A stretch of 64,000 nt of DNA from Massilia sp. YIM B02763 (GCF_030412015.1 NZ_JASNRD010000004.1:62001-126000), one strand, 5' to 3'; shown: positions 7,559-16,729, counted from the stretch's first letter. Notes: a model not told the origin generated them from the sequence alone. Translations and numbers: made by a program.

Positions 7559-8449
7559 TTAGGCCTTGCGCTTGGCCGCGCCGGCATCTTCGCCGTCGGC
7601 CATCGCATTGATCCACGCTTCCAGCTGGGCGAAGCTGGGCTTCGTGTTCAGCTGGATCAGGCGCCGGCCGGCGTCGATCGCCAGCAGGGGCGGCTTGCCG
7701 GCCACGTGGGTGCACAGCACGACCTTGACCGTTTCCATGGTCGACGCTTCCGAGTTGACCAGCTGCTTCATCATGCCCGAGATCGGGTCCAGCACGCCGT
7801 AGCAGAAGAAGATGCCGATGAAGGTGCCGACCATCGCGGCGCCGATGCGCTCGGCGATCTCGGCGGTGTCGGCGCCTTCGCCGACCGAGTTCATGGTCAG
7901 CACGATGCCCAGCACGGCGGCCAGGATGCCAAAGCCCGGCATCGCCTCGGCCACCTTGTGCAGCGACTTGGCCGGCTGCGAGAGTTCCTCGTGGATGGCT
8001 TCCAGTTCCTGTTCCAGCACGCCTTCCAGCTCGTGCGCGTTGATCTTGCCCATGGCCATCAGGCGGAAGTTGTCGACGATGAAGGCCAGCAGCTTCGGCT
8101 CTTCCAGGATCAGCGGGTAGCGCTGGAACATCGGGCTTTCCTTGGGCGCCTCGACGTGGGCGTCCAGGGCCTTCAGGCCGCCGGCGGCGGTCTGCAGCAG
8201 TTCGTACATCAGCAGCAGCAGCTGGCGCTGGAATTCCGAGTCGTGCTTGTGTTTGCCGGCGATCTTCTTCATCTGCACCAGCAGTTCGGCCAGCACGTGC
8301 TTGGGGTTGGCCAGCACGAGGGCGCCGAGGGCGGCGCCGCCGATGACGACCAGCTCGGTCGGGTGCCAGATCGCGCCGAAGGTGCCGCCCATCAGTGCGA
8401 AGCCGCCGAACACGGCGCCAAGCACGATCAGGATGCCAAGGATTTGCAT
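7559..8449 (-). CDS. motA: Flagellar stator protein MotA (LafT-like)
   Basis: Encodes 296 residues, equal to enterobacterial MotA in length. Four membrane segments are seen: two near residues 1-50 (opening M-Q-I-L-G-I-L-I-V-L-G) and two near 170-220, with M-P-G-F-G-I-L-A-A-V-L-G and G-T-F-I-G-I-F-F. The cytoplasmic loop between them is charged and meets FliG. The ATG at 8449 follows a GAGAGGT site; a longer upstream reading is Arg-rich and overlaps fliA. Its position between fliA and motB matches the lafS-lafT-lafU order of lateral flagella. Confidence 0.95.
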   Translation of the reverse strand: MQILGILIVLGAVFGGFALMGGTFGAIWHPTELVVIGGAALGALVLANPKHVLAELLVQMKKIAGKHKHDSEFQRQLLLLMYELLQTAAGGLKALDAHVEAPKESPMFQRYPLILEEPKLLAFIVDNFRLMAMGKINAHELEGVLEQELEAIHEELSQPAKSLHKVAEAMPGFGILAAVLGIVLTMNSVGEGADTAEIAERIGAAMVGTFIGIFFCYGVLDPISGMMKQLVNSEASTMETVKVVLCTHVAGKPPLLAIDAGRRLIQLNTKPSFAQLEAWINAMADGEDAGAAKRKA

Positions 8450-8484
8450 GATTGTTACCTCTCTCTTGTTCTTTGTGGACGCGT

Positions 8485-9225
8485 TCAGGCCTGGGCCAGC
8501 GCGGCTTTCATCTTGGCCAGCGCGCTCTTGTTGAGCTGGCAGACGCGGGCGTCGGACAAGTCCAGCACCGCGGCGATTTCCTTGTAGCTGAGCTCGAACT
8601 CGTAGATCATCTGGATCACCCGCTGCTCCTTCTCGTTGAGGGCGCCCAGCGCCTGTTCGAGGCTGCGCCGCACCAGGAACTGCTGCTCCGGGCCCGGCGC
8701 GCTGTGTTCCTGCTCGGTCGCTTCCTGCAGCACTTCGTCGAAGCTGAGCATCTCTTCGGCGACGTCGTCGAGCAGGAACTGGCGCCATTCTTCCTGGGTC
8801 AGGCCGAGCGCCTCGGCCGCTTCCCGGTCGTTCGGCTCGCGGCCCAGGCGGCGCGTGAGCGCGCGCACGGCGTCGCGCAGCTTGTGGCTGTCCTGGCGCA
8901 CGGCGCGCGGCCGCCAGTCCTGGCGCCGCAGTTCGTCGAGGATGGCGCCGCGCACGCGCAGCGAGGCGTAGCTGGAAAAGCCGGCGTCGGGCGCGCCGTA
9001 GCGGCGCAGCGCCTCGAGCAGGCCCATCAGCCCGATCTGTTCCATGTCCTCGCGTCCCATGGCGCCCGACGCCTGCGAATTGAGCTGGCGCGCGATGCGC
9101 TTGACCAGCGGCGCGTAGGCGAGCAGGTGGCGCTGCTCTTCCTTCTCGCTCATGCCCGCGTGAAGCGCGGCGTCGGCGTATTCGCTGCTGGCGTAGCTGT
9201 CGGCGTAGTCGGTCATGTAGGCCAC
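8485..9225 (-). CDS. fliA: Flagellar sigma factor FliA (sigma-28)
   Basis: Encodes 246 residues. FliA directs RNA polymerase to late flagellar and chemotaxis promoters. Region 2 shows D-M-E-Q-I-G-L-M-G-L-L-E-A, then F-S-S-Y-A-S-L-R-V-R-G-A-I-L-D-E-L-R. The region 4 helix-turn-helix is L-S-Y-K-E-I-A-A-V-L-D-L-S-D-A-R-V-C-Q-L. The GTG at 9225 has a GGGGA six bases upstream; an ATG three codons later is the alternative start. It lies 24 bp after fliL. FlgM from 6291-6560 is the expected inhibitor. Confidence 0.95.
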   Translation of the reverse strand: MAYMTDYADSYASSEYADAALHAGMSEKEEQRHLLAYAPLVKRIARQLNSQASGAMGREDMEQIGLMGLLEALRRYGAPDAGFSSYASLRVRGAILDELRRQDWRPRAVRQDSHKLRDAVRALTRRLGREPNDREAAEALGLTQEEWRQFLLDDVAEEMLSFDEVLQEATEQEHSAPGPEQQFLVRRSLEQALGALNEKEQRVIQMIYEFELSYKEIAAVLDLSDARVCQLNKSALAKMKAALAQA

Positions 9226-9249
9226 GTCATTCCCCGCTGGTCGGTATCG

Positions 9250-9723
9250 TCATTCGATGATCAGCTTGCCGATCATGACTTGTGCGAACGGCTTCTCGTT
9301 GTGCGCCTGCTCGTAGTCGGCGTCGAAGGACTTGTTCAGCGCCGCGGCGTACTGCTCGACCGTCATGGCGGATGCCTCGGCCATCGTGTACGACGACAGG
9401 GTGCGCACCGCCAGGCTGCGCAGCAGCGGCAGGTTTTCCTTGGTTTCCTTTTCCTTGGCGGGATCGGCGGCGAGCACGAGGTCGGTCGACAGGTAGTGCG
9501 TGTCGGTGTCGTCCGGGCCGCGGCGCAGCATCACGATCACCTTTTCCAGGGTGACGTACTTGAGCGGCTTGCCTTCCTTCGGTTTTTCCTCTTCCACCTT
9601 CTTGGCGGAGCCCGCCGCCGCGGCGGGCTTGGGCATGAACCACCAGACGGCGCCGCCGGCGCCGGCGGCGCTGACGACCACGGCACCGGCAATGGCGACA
9701 ATCATCTTGACTTTGCTGTTCAT
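9250..9723 (-). CDS. fliL: Flagellar basal-body associated protein FliL
   Basis: Encodes 157 residues. FliL surrounds the stator and supports motor torque. One membrane helix spans about residues 7-27 near the N-terminus. The periplasmic part has the FliL features K-Y-V-T-L-E-K-V-I-V-M-L-R, H-Y-L-S-T-D-L-V-L and a C-terminal V-M-I-G-K-L-I-I-E. It lies between fliK and fliA, the lafE-lafF-lafS order, rather than next to fliM as in standard fliLMNOPQR operons. Confidence 0.9.
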   Translation of the reverse strand: MNSKVKMIVAIAGAVVVSAAGAGGAVWWFMPKPAAAAGSAKKVEEEKPKEGKPLKYVTLEKVIVMLRRGPDDTDTHYLSTDLVLAADPAKEKETKENLPLLRSLAVRTLSSYTMAEASAMTVEQYAAALNKSFDADYEQAHNEKPFAQVMIGKLIIE

Positions 9724-9772
9724 CGTTATTTACTCATCGAGCCTAGTTGAATAGGACGGGATGGGGCCCGTG

Positions 9773-11035
9773 TCATGAATCGCGTCCGCCCAGCGTGAAG
9801 GCGGAGGCGTTGGTGCTGGCCTCGGCCAGGGCGCGGCCCGGGGCGGTGTCTCCCTGGTCGCGGCCCTGCTGGCGGCCGCGGCCCTGTTGCTGCGGATCGC
9901 CGAACGGCGCGGCGCCGTTCTTCGGCGCCGGCGTCACCGTCACGGCGACATCGGTGTACTGGCGCTGCGACAGGTCGCTGCGCAGGTTGTCGCTGACGGT
10001 CTGCAGCTGGCGCAGCACCTCGCCGTTGGACGCCGAGATGTTCACCTCGAGCGTGCCGGCGCTGTGGCGGATCGCGATGTCGATGCGGCCCAGCTGCGGC
10101 GGCTCGAGGCGGATCACGGCCTGCTCGACGTTCTTGCCGACCTGGACGTTCAGGCGCTCGCCCAGCGCTTCCTGCAGGCTCTGGCGCCATGCGGTCGGCG
10201 GGCCGGACAGCTTGACGGTATCGGCGGCCGCCTGCGCCGGCGCGCTGCCGGCGACGGCGGCGCCGGCGACCGGCGTGGCCGTGGCCTGCGTGCCGGCGTG
10301 GTCGGCGCCGCCGTCCTTGGCATCGGCGCCGCCGGCGTTGCCGGCATCGACGTGGACCGCCACGCGCAGGGCGGCGCTACCGTCCTGTTGCGCGGCCTGC
10401 GCCGTTGCCGGCTGTGCCGGGGCGGGCGTCGCGGGCGTGGCGGCCTGCACTGCCGCCTTCGTCGCGGCTTGTGCGGCGGCTTGTGCGGCAGCCTGCGCCG
10501 CGGCCAGTTGCGGCTGGGCGGCGCGCGCACCGTCCTGGCCCACAGCGTCGGCGGCCGGGGCGTCGGCGCCGGCGCCGGCATCCCTGGCGCCGGCCTGACC
10601 GCCCTGGGCCGCCTGCAGCGCCTGCGCGACCTGGGCCGCGGGCAGGGGCATCAGCGGCATCGCCATCGCGGCCAGCAGCGCATTGTCCGGTGCGGGGGCG
10701 GCGGCATCGTCGCTGCCGTCGCCCGCCGCGTCCTGGCCGTCCGCTGCCGCGGGGGCCGTGCCGTCGGTGCCATCGGCCTTTGCCGCCTTGGCGGCGAGCG
10801 ACGCCTGCAGCGCCTGCGCGTCGGCCTGCTGGCCGAGCCACTGGGCGAACGGCTGCGCGCCCGGGGCGGGGCTGGAGGATGCGCCGGCGCCGGCCGAGGC
10901 AGCGGCGCCGGGGTTGGCCGCGCTGTCCGCCGCGGCGGTGGCGCCCGCGGCCGGCTGGGCGCCCGGCGCCGCCTGGACCGCCGGCGCCGGCGCTGCCGGC
11001 GTGGACGAGGTGAAAGTGGAGAGCATCATGGTCAT
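9773..11035 (-). CDS. fliK: Flagellar hook-length control protein FliK (LafE-like)
   Basis: Encodes 420 residues. FliK measures hook length and switches export specificity through FlhB. About residues 1-270 are Ala/Pro/Gly-rich and low-complexity, as in most FliK proteins. The conserved Flg_hook domain lies at about 275-365, with A-V-I-R-L-E-P-P-Q-L-G-R-I-D-I-A-I, then L-E-V-N-I-S-A-S-N and L-R-S-D-L-S. The start at 11035 overlaps the fliT stop as ATGA, indicating coupling. A second protein with a FliK-like C-terminus is at 25630-26502. Confidence 0.92.
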   Translation of the reverse strand: MTMMLSTFTSSTPAAPAPAVQAAPGAQPAAGATAAADSAANPGAAASAGAGASSSPAPGAQPFAQWLGQQADAQALQASLAAKAAKADGTDGTAPAAADGQDAAGDGSDDAAAPAPDNALLAAMAMPLMPLPAAQVAQALQAAQGGQAGARDAGAGADAPAADAVGQDGARAAQPQLAAAQAAAQAAAQAATKAAVQAATPATPAPAQPATAQAAQQDGSAALRVAVHVDAGNAGGADAKDGGADHAGTQATATPVAGAAVAGSAPAQAAADTVKLSGPPTAWRQSLQEALGERLNVQVGKNVEQAVIRLEPPQLGRIDIAIRHSAGTLEVNISASNGEVLRQLQTVSDNLRSDLSQRQYTDVAVTVTPAPKNGAAPFGDPQQQGRGRQQGRDQGDTAPGRALAEASTNASAFTLGGRDS

Positions 11036-11376
11036 TCCTGGCTTGCGCCTTCTTCTATATCGTTGTGCATCGCGTAGGCGAGCCAGCCTTCCTTGTTGGC
11101 GCGCATCGTTTCCAGGCGCGTCGCGAGTTCCCGGGCGGCCGCGGCGGCGGCGGCCGCCGCGTCGTCGTGCTGGCTGCGCAGGCGCACCAGCACCAATCGT
11201 TCGGCCGCATTCCACGGGCCGCGCGCGGCCAGCGCCTGCAGGGCGGGACCGAGGGCGCGCGCATGCTCGCCCAGCTTGTCCCAGTCGGCGCCGGCGGCGG
11301 CGGCCTGCAGGGCGTCGCCCATGGCCAGCAGCCGCGCGCGGCGGTCGCCCTGGACGCGCGTCGTGTCCTTATCCAT
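11032..11376 (-). CDS. fliT: Flagellar protein FliT (filament-cap chaperone, LafD-like)
   Basis: Encodes 114 residues of helical, Ala-rich protein. FliT is the export chaperone of the cap protein FliD. Sequence signs are limited: alternating helices, a W-D-K-L-G-E-H segment near residue 33 and a C-terminal N-K-E-G-W-L-A-Y. The name rests mainly on size and location between fliS and fliK, overlapping the former by 8 bp and the latter by 4 bp. FliT is poorly conserved, so this call is less certain than those around it. Confidence 0.72.
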   Translation of the reverse strand: MDKDTTRVQGDRRARLLAMGDALQAAAAGADWDKLGEHARALGPALQALAARGPWNAAERLVLVRLRSQHDDAAAAAAAAARELATRLETMRANKEGWLAYAMHNDIEEGASQE

Positions 11377-11758
11377 TGCGCGCCTGCACGCCGGCCCAGC
11401 CCGCGCGGATCGTGGTCATGATCTTCACGACTTCGTCGATCATGGCCGGGTCCTGCTTGATGCCGGCGCCGTGCAGATGCTGGACGCAGAACTCGTACAG
11501 GTTGGACAGGTTCGACACCACCTGGCCGCCGCCGTCGAAGTCGAGCGAGCTGGACAGGCCATTGATGATGTCGATGCACTTGTTGAGGCTGGCTGCGCGC
11601 TGTTCGTAGCGCTTCGCCACCATGTGCGCGCGCGCCCGGGCCAGCTCGTCGAGCAGGCCGTCGGTGAGCAGCAGCACCAGCTCGACCGGCGAGGCGCGCG
11701 AGGTTTGCGCGTCCAGGCTGGTGGCGTGATAGCTGCCGTAGGCTTCTTGGTAGGACAT
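11369..11758 (-). CDS. fliS: Flagellin export chaperone FliS
   Basis: Encodes 129 residues, the FliS length. FliS binds the C-terminal helix of flagellin before export. It opens M-S-Y-Q-E-A-Y-G-S-Y and contains the family motifs S-P-V-E-L-V-L-L-L-T-D-G-L-L and A-S-L-N-K-C-I-D-I-I-N-G-L. L-Y-E-F-C-V-Q-H-L follows in the third helix. The gene lies 16 bp after fliD. Its client here is probably the flagellin at 26586-27452. Confidence 0.95.
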   Translation of the reverse strand: MSYQEAYGSYHATSLDAQTSRASPVELVLLLTDGLLDELARARAHMVAKRYEQRAASLNKCIDIINGLSSSLDFDGGGQVVSNLSNLYEFCVQHLHGAGIKQDPAMIDEVVKIMTTIRAGWAGVQARNG

Positions 11759-11774
11759 CGGTGTTCTCTCAGGA

Positions 11775-13184
11775 TTATTTCTTGTCGTCGCCGAACAGGG
11801 CGTCGAGCATCGTCAGGTTGGTCTGCATCGTCGACTGCAGGGTCTGCAGGTCGGTGAACTGCTTCAGGTAGCGGTCGTAGGACGAGTTGTACTGGTTGTC
11901 GCGCTTGGTCTGCAGGTCCGTGATCGCGGCCTGCGCCTTGCCGTTCGCCTCGGTGCGGCTCTTGAGCTGGCCGTTGGCGCTGTTGCTCCACTGGTTCAGG
12001 TAGGTGTTCAGCGCGCCGGCGGCGCCGCTCGGCGCGCTGGCGCTGCTCGAACCGAGCAGCTTGTCCAGCCCGTTCGGGTCGACCAGCAGCTGCTTGTTCA
12101 GGCGCGTCGTATCCAGCGACAGCGTGCCGTCGCGGTTGGCGATGATGCCGTAGGCCGCCAGCGAGCTCGAGCCCGTCGGGCGCAGGATCGACACCAGCTG
12201 GCTTTGCAGCGACTGCACGCCCGAGTCGTGGGCGAAGCCGCCGGCCGCCGTGCCGGCCGCCGCGTCGCCCGGCGCCAGCAGGGCATCGATGGAGGACTTG
12301 AGCTTGTTGTAGGCATCGACGAAGGCCTGCACGTTCTTGGCGGTACCGCCGCTGTCGCTGGCCACGGTGAGCGTGATCGGGTTCTCGGTGCTGGACTGGG
12401 CGCGCGTCACGGTCAGCGACACGCCGTCGATGTTGGTGAAGGTGTTCGACGATTGCTTGATCGGGGTGCCGGTCTTGCCGCCCAGGAGGACGATCGCATC
12501 CTGCGCCGCCGTGACGATGGTGCGGTTGCCCAGGCCCGACTTCAGGGTCGCGTCGCTCACGCCGGAAGCGTCCAGCGAGATCGTGTTGGCGACGCCCGTG
12601 TTCTTCGAGGTCATGACCAGGCGCGTCTCGTTGCCGATCGTGACGACGCCGGCCGAGACCTGGCCGTTGTTGCCGGACGCCTTGTTGATCGCGGCGGCCA
12701 GCTCGCGCACGCTGATCTTGCCGTCGCTGTCGGTATCCGCCGTCGCCGACAGGTCGACGTCGAAGGTGACCGGGGTGCCGGTGGCGCCTGCCGTTTCGTC
12801 GGACAGCTTGACGGTCAGCTTGCCGCCCGGCGTGGCCGCATTGGTGATGTTGTTGTACGAGACCTGGCCCGCAGTGGCGATCTGCTGCACGAACAGGCTG
12901 TAGGTGCCGGCGGCCGCCTGCGGCTTGGCGGCGGCGCTGCCGATGGTGGTGTCGGAGACGGTGGCGCTCGACGCCAGCACCGACTTGCCCAGGCCGGTGA
13001 GCGAGGCGAGCGAGGTCTGGAAGGTCGAGATCGCCGAGCTCAGCGTCGTCAGGGCCTTGGCCGTGGCCGAGGTCGACGCGGTCTGCGACGTGATCTTGCT
13101 GTCCAGGGCGGACACGGCCTTTTCCGCCAGGGCTGCGGCTGTCGAAGTCGGTTCGTAGGTCGGTGCGGTGATCGTGCTTGCCAT
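11775..13184 (-). CDS. fliD: Flagellar filament cap protein FliD (LafB-like)
   Basis: Encodes 469 residues. FliD forms the pentameric or hexameric cap under which flagellin polymerises. It starts M-A-S-T-I-T-A-P-T-Y with an AAGGAG site, has an N-terminal coiled region (about 10-75), a Thr/Ala/Gly-rich middle, and a C-terminal coil with S-S-Y-D-R-Y-L-K-Q-F and M-L-D-A-L-F. Repeated T-L-K-S-G-L and L-S-L-D-T-T-R-L-N-K-Q-L fit the family. It is followed by fliS and fliT, its usual partners. Confidence 0.93.
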   Translation of the reverse strand: MASTITAPTYEPTSTAAALAEKAVSALDSKITSQTASTSATAKALTTLSSAISTFQTSLASLTGLGKSVLASSATVSDTTIGSAAAKPQAAAGTYSLFVQQIATAGQVSYNNITNAATPGGKLTVKLSDETAGATGTPVTFDVDLSATADTDSDGKISVRELAAAINKASGNNGQVSAGVVTIGNETRLVMTSKNTGVANTISLDASGVSDATLKSGLGNRTIVTAAQDAIVLLGGKTGTPIKQSSNTFTNIDGVSLTVTRAQSSTENPITLTVASDSGGTAKNVQAFVDAYNKLKSSIDALLAPGDAAAGTAAGGFAHDSGVQSLQSQLVSILRPTGSSSLAAYGIIANRDGTLSLDTTRLNKQLLVDPNGLDKLLGSSSASAPSGAAGALNTYLNQWSNSANGQLKSRTEANGKAQAAITDLQTKRDNQYNSSYDRYLKQFTDLQTLQSTMQTNLTMLDALFGDDKK

Positions 13185-13231
13185 GCTGGCTCCTTGTCCT
13201 TGTCGTTGTCGTTGCGTTGCTTGCGTGTCGA

Positions 13232-13696
13232 TCAGCCGGCGCGGCCGGCCAGCCACGACTGGGTCGCGACATCGTCTTCACGCTTGCGCTGGCCGCGCTC
13301 CTGCGCGTGCGCGAACGCCGTCTCGTGTTTCTCGAGTACCTTGCCGAGCAGTTCGCGGCGGGTCCAGGCCTGGGCCAGGTTGCGCTGCGAGACCGCCATG
13401 TTCGCCTCGTGCAGGTGCAGGTCGGTGCGGTGCACGTCGGCCAGCGCGAACACGGCCTGCTTGTAGTCGCCGCAGTTCATCGCCAGCAGCGGCGACAGCG
13501 GACGGCTCCCAGCGGTGGCAGATGCGCCGCTGCCCTCGGCCAGCGCGGTCAGCTTGTCGACGCTGGACTGGTAGCGCGCCCGCACCGCTTCCTGCTTCGC
13601 CATCTCGGCCTGCAGGCGCTCGACTTCCGTGCTGCGCAGGCGCACCAGGGTGTCCAGACTCCGTATCGTGTTCGTGCTCGTGTTCTTCTTCGTCAT
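13232..13696 (-). CDS. fliJ: Flagellar export protein FliJ
   Basis: Encodes 154 residues. FliJ is a coiled-coil stalk of the export ATPase complex, similar in fold to ATP synthase gamma. Nearly the whole protein is charged helix: S-L-D-T-L-V-R-L-R-S-T-E-V-E-R-L near residue 13 and L-H-E-A-N-M-A-V-S-Q-R-N-L in the second half. The start overlaps the fliI stop as ATGA. Assignment relies on helix content, size and operon place, since FliJ sequences vary widely. Confidence 0.88.
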   Translation of the reverse strand: MTKKNTSTNTIRSLDTLVRLRSTEVERLQAEMAKQEAVRARYQSSVDKLTALAEGSGASATAGSRPLSPLLAMNCGDYKQAVFALADVHRTDLHLHEANMAVSQRNLAQAWTRRELLGKVLEKHETAFAHAQERGQRKREDDVATQSWLAGRAG

Positions 13697-15009
13697 GCCA
13701 TCAACGCCTTCAGTTGTTCGATCGCCGGGGCGAACGGCGTGTCTTCGCGCGTGCCCTGGCACAGGAATGCCTCGATGTGCGGATGCAGCTTCACGGCGCG
13801 GTCGGTCTCCGGATCGGCGCCGGGCTGGTAGGCACCCAGCGGGATCAGGTCGCGCACGCGCGCGTGCCTGGCCATCGTCGCCTTGAGCTTGCGCGCTGCC
13901 TGCGCATGTTCCGGCGCGACCACCTGCGCCATGCAGCGGCTGATCGACTGGGCCACGTCGATGGCGGGGTAGTGGCCGCGCTCGGCCAGTTCGCGCGACA
14001 GCACGATGTGGCCGTCGAGGATCGCGCGCGCGCTGTCCACCACCGGATCCTGCTGGTCGTCGCCTTCGGCCAGCACCGTATAGATGGCGCTCATGCTGCC
14101 GCTCGCGCCTTCGCCGTTGCCGGCCGATTCGACCAGCTGCGGCATGTGCGAGAACACCGACGGCGGATAGCCGCGCGTGGCCGGCGGTTCGCCCAGCGAC
14201 AGCGCCACTTCGCGCAGCGCCATCGCGTAGCGGGTCAGCGAATCGCACAGCAGCAGCACGTTCTGGCCGCGGTCGCGGAAGTGCGCGGCGATCGAATGGC
14301 ACAGCTCCGTCGCCATCACCCGCATCAGCGGACTTTCGTCGGCCGGCGCCACCACCAGCACGGCGCGTTTCAAGCCATCGGGGCCGAGCGAGCGCTCGAC
14401 GAACTCGCGCACCTCGCGGTTGCGCTCGCCGATCAGGCCGACCACGATCACGTCGGCCACGGTCTGGCGCGTGATCAGGCCGAGCAGCACCGACTTGCCG
14501 ACGCCGGAACCGGCCATCAGGCCTACGCGCTGGCCCTTGCCGAGCGTCAGCATGGCATTGATCGCGCGCACCCCCACGTCCAGCGGTTCCTCGACCGGCG
14601 CCTTCTTCAGCGGATTGACGCGCGGCGGCGTCGTCGACAGCACCTGGTCGCCGCCCAGGCGTCCCAGCCCGTCGATCGGTTCGCCCAGCCCGTTCACCAT
14701 GCGTCCCATCCAGGACGGGCCGATCGAGATGCTGGACGGGCCGGCGGCCGGCACCACGCGGGCGCCGGTGGCCAGGCCGTCGGCCTTCTTGAACGGCATC
14801 AGGTAGGTGACCTTGTCGCGGAAGCCGACCACCTGGGCGTCGAGCCAGTCGCCGTCGACGGTCTCGATGCGGCAGCGCTGGCCCGTGTGCAGCTTGCAGC
14901 CGACGCTCTCGAGCAGCAGGCCCTGGACCGCGACCAGGCGCCCGGTGGGCGTGGCCACCGGCACCGCGCCGATCTCGAGCGAGCGCAGGGTATCGGCGAG
15001 GGCGCTCAC
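13693..15009 (-). CDS. fliI: Flagellum-specific export ATPase FliI
   Basis: Encodes 438 residues. FliI energises the flagellar type III export gate. The Walker A motif G-S-G-V-G-K-S is at about residues 167-173; Walker B follows as V-L-L-L-C-D-S-L-T-R. The chosen start is a GTG overlapping the fliH stop (GCGTGA) with AAGGAGG upstream, giving V-S-A-L-A-D-T-L-R-S. The longer reading to 15087 is Arg-rich and lies within fliH. Catalytic loop P-L-K-K-A-P-V and the family segment G-E-P-P-A-T-R-G-Y-P-P-S-V are intact. Confidence 0.96.
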   Translation of the reverse strand: MSALADTLRSLEIGAVPVATPTGRLVAVQGLLLESVGCKLHTGQRCRIETVDGDWLDAQVVGFRDKVTYLMPFKKADGLATGARVVPAAGPSSISIGPSWMGRMVNGLGEPIDGLGRLGGDQVLSTTPPRVNPLKKAPVEEPLDVGVRAINAMLTLGKGQRVGLMAGSGVGKSVLLGLITRQTVADVIVVGLIGERNREVREFVERSLGPDGLKRAVLVVAPADESPLMRVMATELCHSIAAHFRDRGQNVLLLCDSLTRYAMALREVALSLGEPPATRGYPPSVFSHMPQLVESAGNGEGASGSMSAIYTVLAEGDDQQDPVVDSARAILDGHIVLSRELAERGHYPAIDVAQSISRCMAQVVAPEHAQAARKLKATMARHARVRDLIPLGAYQPGADPETDRAVKLHPHIEAFLCQGTREDTPFAPAIEQLKALMA

Positions 15010-15710
15010 GCGGCCTCCTTCTCGTCGTCGGCGGCGAGCAGCGCGTCGTGGACCTGCTCCATGCACGCGGCCAGGCGGCCCTGGCAACCGGCGTCGACTT
15101 CATGGTCGCCCGACTTGACGCGGCATTCGCCCGGCTCGAGGCTCGGGTCGGGCAGCAGGTTCCATTTCTTGGCGCGCTTCGGATCCAGTTCCTGGATGCG
15201 CTTGAGCTCTTCCGGATTGAGCAGCACCTCGACCTCGTCGCGCGACGGCGGCATCGCGGCCAGCGCCTCGTCGACCAGGTTCAGCATCTGTACCGGCTGC
15301 AGCGCGAGTTCGGCGCGGATCACCTGGCGCGCGATCTTGCCGACCAGGTCCACGACTTCCTTGCGCTGGGCGTTGCGGTATTCGGTGGCCAGCGTCTTCA
15401 GGCTCTCCAGCATGGCGTCGACCGGCTGGGCCAGCGACTCCAGGTGCGCCAGCGCGCGTTGCATGCCTTCTTCGTGGCCGCGCGCCGCGCCTTCGGCATG
15501 GCCGGCCGCGTAGCCTTCGGCCTGGCCCTGCTCGAGGCCGCGCGCATGGCCGGCGTCGTAGCCGTCCTGCTGGCCCTGGGCATAGCCGTCCGCGACCGCG
15601 CCCTGCCAGTCCGCTTCCGAGGACGGGGAGGGCGCGTCGCCGTCCGCACCGTGCTTCTTGGGTGCGAGCTGGGCCAGCGGCGGGAAGTGGAAAGGCCGGA
15701 ACTGCTTCAT
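15006..15710 (-). CDS. fliH: Flagellar assembly protein FliH
   Basis: Encodes 234 residues. FliH is the stator-like regulator that ties FliI to the C ring. The N-terminus is Pro-rich. About residues 50-90 carry a run of G-x-x-x-G repeats (A-D-G-Y-A-Q-G-Q-Q-D-G-Y and on), the hallmark of FliH. The C-terminal domain has V-D-L-V-G-K-I-A-R-Q-V-I-R-A-E-L. The ATG overlaps the fliG stop by four bases, and the stop overlaps the fliI GTG. Confidence 0.94.
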   Translation of the reverse strand: MKQFRPFHFPPLAQLAPKKHGADGDAPSPSSEADWQGAVADGYAQGQQDGYDAGHARGLEQGQAEGYAAGHAEGAARGHEEGMQRALAHLESLAQPVDAMLESLKTLATEYRNAQRKEVVDLVGKIARQVIRAELALQPVQMLNLVDEALAAMPPSRDEVEVLLNPEELKRIQELDPKRAKKWNLLPDPSLEPGECRVKSGDHEVDAGCQGRLAACMEQVHDALLAADDEKEAA

Positions 15711-16729
15711 TCGGCGGTCGCCTCGGCAAACAGCTGCACTTCGATCTCACCGTTGTCGACCAGTTCCTTCACCTGCGCCATGATCTCGCGGCGGGTCTGC
15801 TCGATGCGCGACATCGGCACGGGGCCGGAGCGGCGCATCAGGTCCTCGAAGCTTTGCGCCTGGCGCTTGGGCATGGCGCCCAGCAGGGCATCGCGCAGGG
15901 CCGGCTCGGCGCCCTTGAGGGCGATCGCCCACTGCTCCAGCGGGATCTCGTCGAGCAGGCGCGTGATGGTCTGTTCGGTCTGGCGCGACAGGATGAAGAA
16001 GTCGTACATCGACATCTCGATCTGCGACACGACGTCCGGGTCGTGGGCGCGCAGCAGCTCCACCATGCCGGCGCGGTTGTTCGGCAGGCGATTCAGGATC
16101 TCGGCGGCCTGGCGCACGCCTTCCACCGTGGTGCTCTGGGTGTCGAGGGCGGCCAGGCAGCGCGTCACCAGGTCTTCCAGCTCGCGCAGCAGGTCGCGGT
16201 CGATCTCTTCCAGGCGCGCCAGGTTCAGCAGCACCAGCTCGCGGCCTTCTTCCGGCAGCGCGTCGATGATCTGGCCGGCCAGCGCGGGCGGCAGGAAGGC
16301 CAGGAACACGGCCTGCATCTGCACGTGCTCGGCGGCGATGTATTCGGCCAGCCACTTCGGCGAGGCGTACTGCAGGCGCGCCATCATCGGGCGGATCGCG
16401 TCGCCGTAGATCGTGTTCAGCACGCTGTTGGCGATGTCGCTGCCCAGCGCCAGGTCGAGCGAGCGCTTCAGGTAGGTGCGCGAGGCGCCGTGCAGGCCGC
16501 TCTGCTGGCGGTAATCGTCGAAGAACTTCTGGATCGAGGACTTGACGGCGTCGACCTTGATGCCGCTCATCCGGCTCATCACCTGGGTCAGCTCGATCAG
16601 TTCTTCGCGCTCGAGGCAGCGCAGCACGGCCGCAGCCGGTTCCTCGCCGATGGACAGCAGCACGATGGCGGCCTGTTCGACCGGGCTCAGTGCCACTTCC
16701 TGCTCGTCGTTATTGTCGAAATCAGCCAT
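15707..16729 (-). CDS. fliG: Flagellar motor switch protein FliG
   Basis: Encodes 340 residues, close to the usual 330. FliG is the rotor protein that contacts MotA and generates torque. Conserved parts seen: A-A-I-V-L-L-S-I-G-E-E at about residue 20, the R-C-L-E-R-E-E-L helix, L-A-E-Y-I-A-A-E-H-V-Q (the EHPQ-type hinge, here E-H-V-Q), and the C-terminal L-L-G-A-M-P-K-R-Q-A-Q-S-F-E-D-L. It overlaps fliF by eight bases. The hinge P-to-V change is a modest departure from the common EHPQ. Confidence 0.95.
   Translation of the reverse strand: MADFDNNDEQEVALSPVEQAAIVLLSIGEEPAAAVLRCLEREELIELTQVMSRMSGIKVDAVKSSIQKFFDDYRQQSGLHGASRTYLKRSLDLALGSDIANSVLNTIYGDAIRPMMARLQYASPKWLAEYIAAEHVQMQAVFLAFLPPALAGQIIDALPEEGRELVLLNLARLEEIDRDLLRELEDLVTRCLAALDTQSTTVEGVRQAAEILNRLPNNRAGMVELLRAHDPDVVSQIEMSMYDFFILSRQTEQTITRLLDEIPLEQWAIALKGAEPALRDALLGAMPKRQAQSFEDLMRRSGPVPMSRIEQTRREIMAQVKELVDNGEIEVQLFAEATAE

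Noticed and set aside
9726-10190. Alternative frame within fliK
   Set aside because: It overlaps the well-supported FliK C-terminal domain and consists of low-complexity Arg/Ala/Pro sequence.
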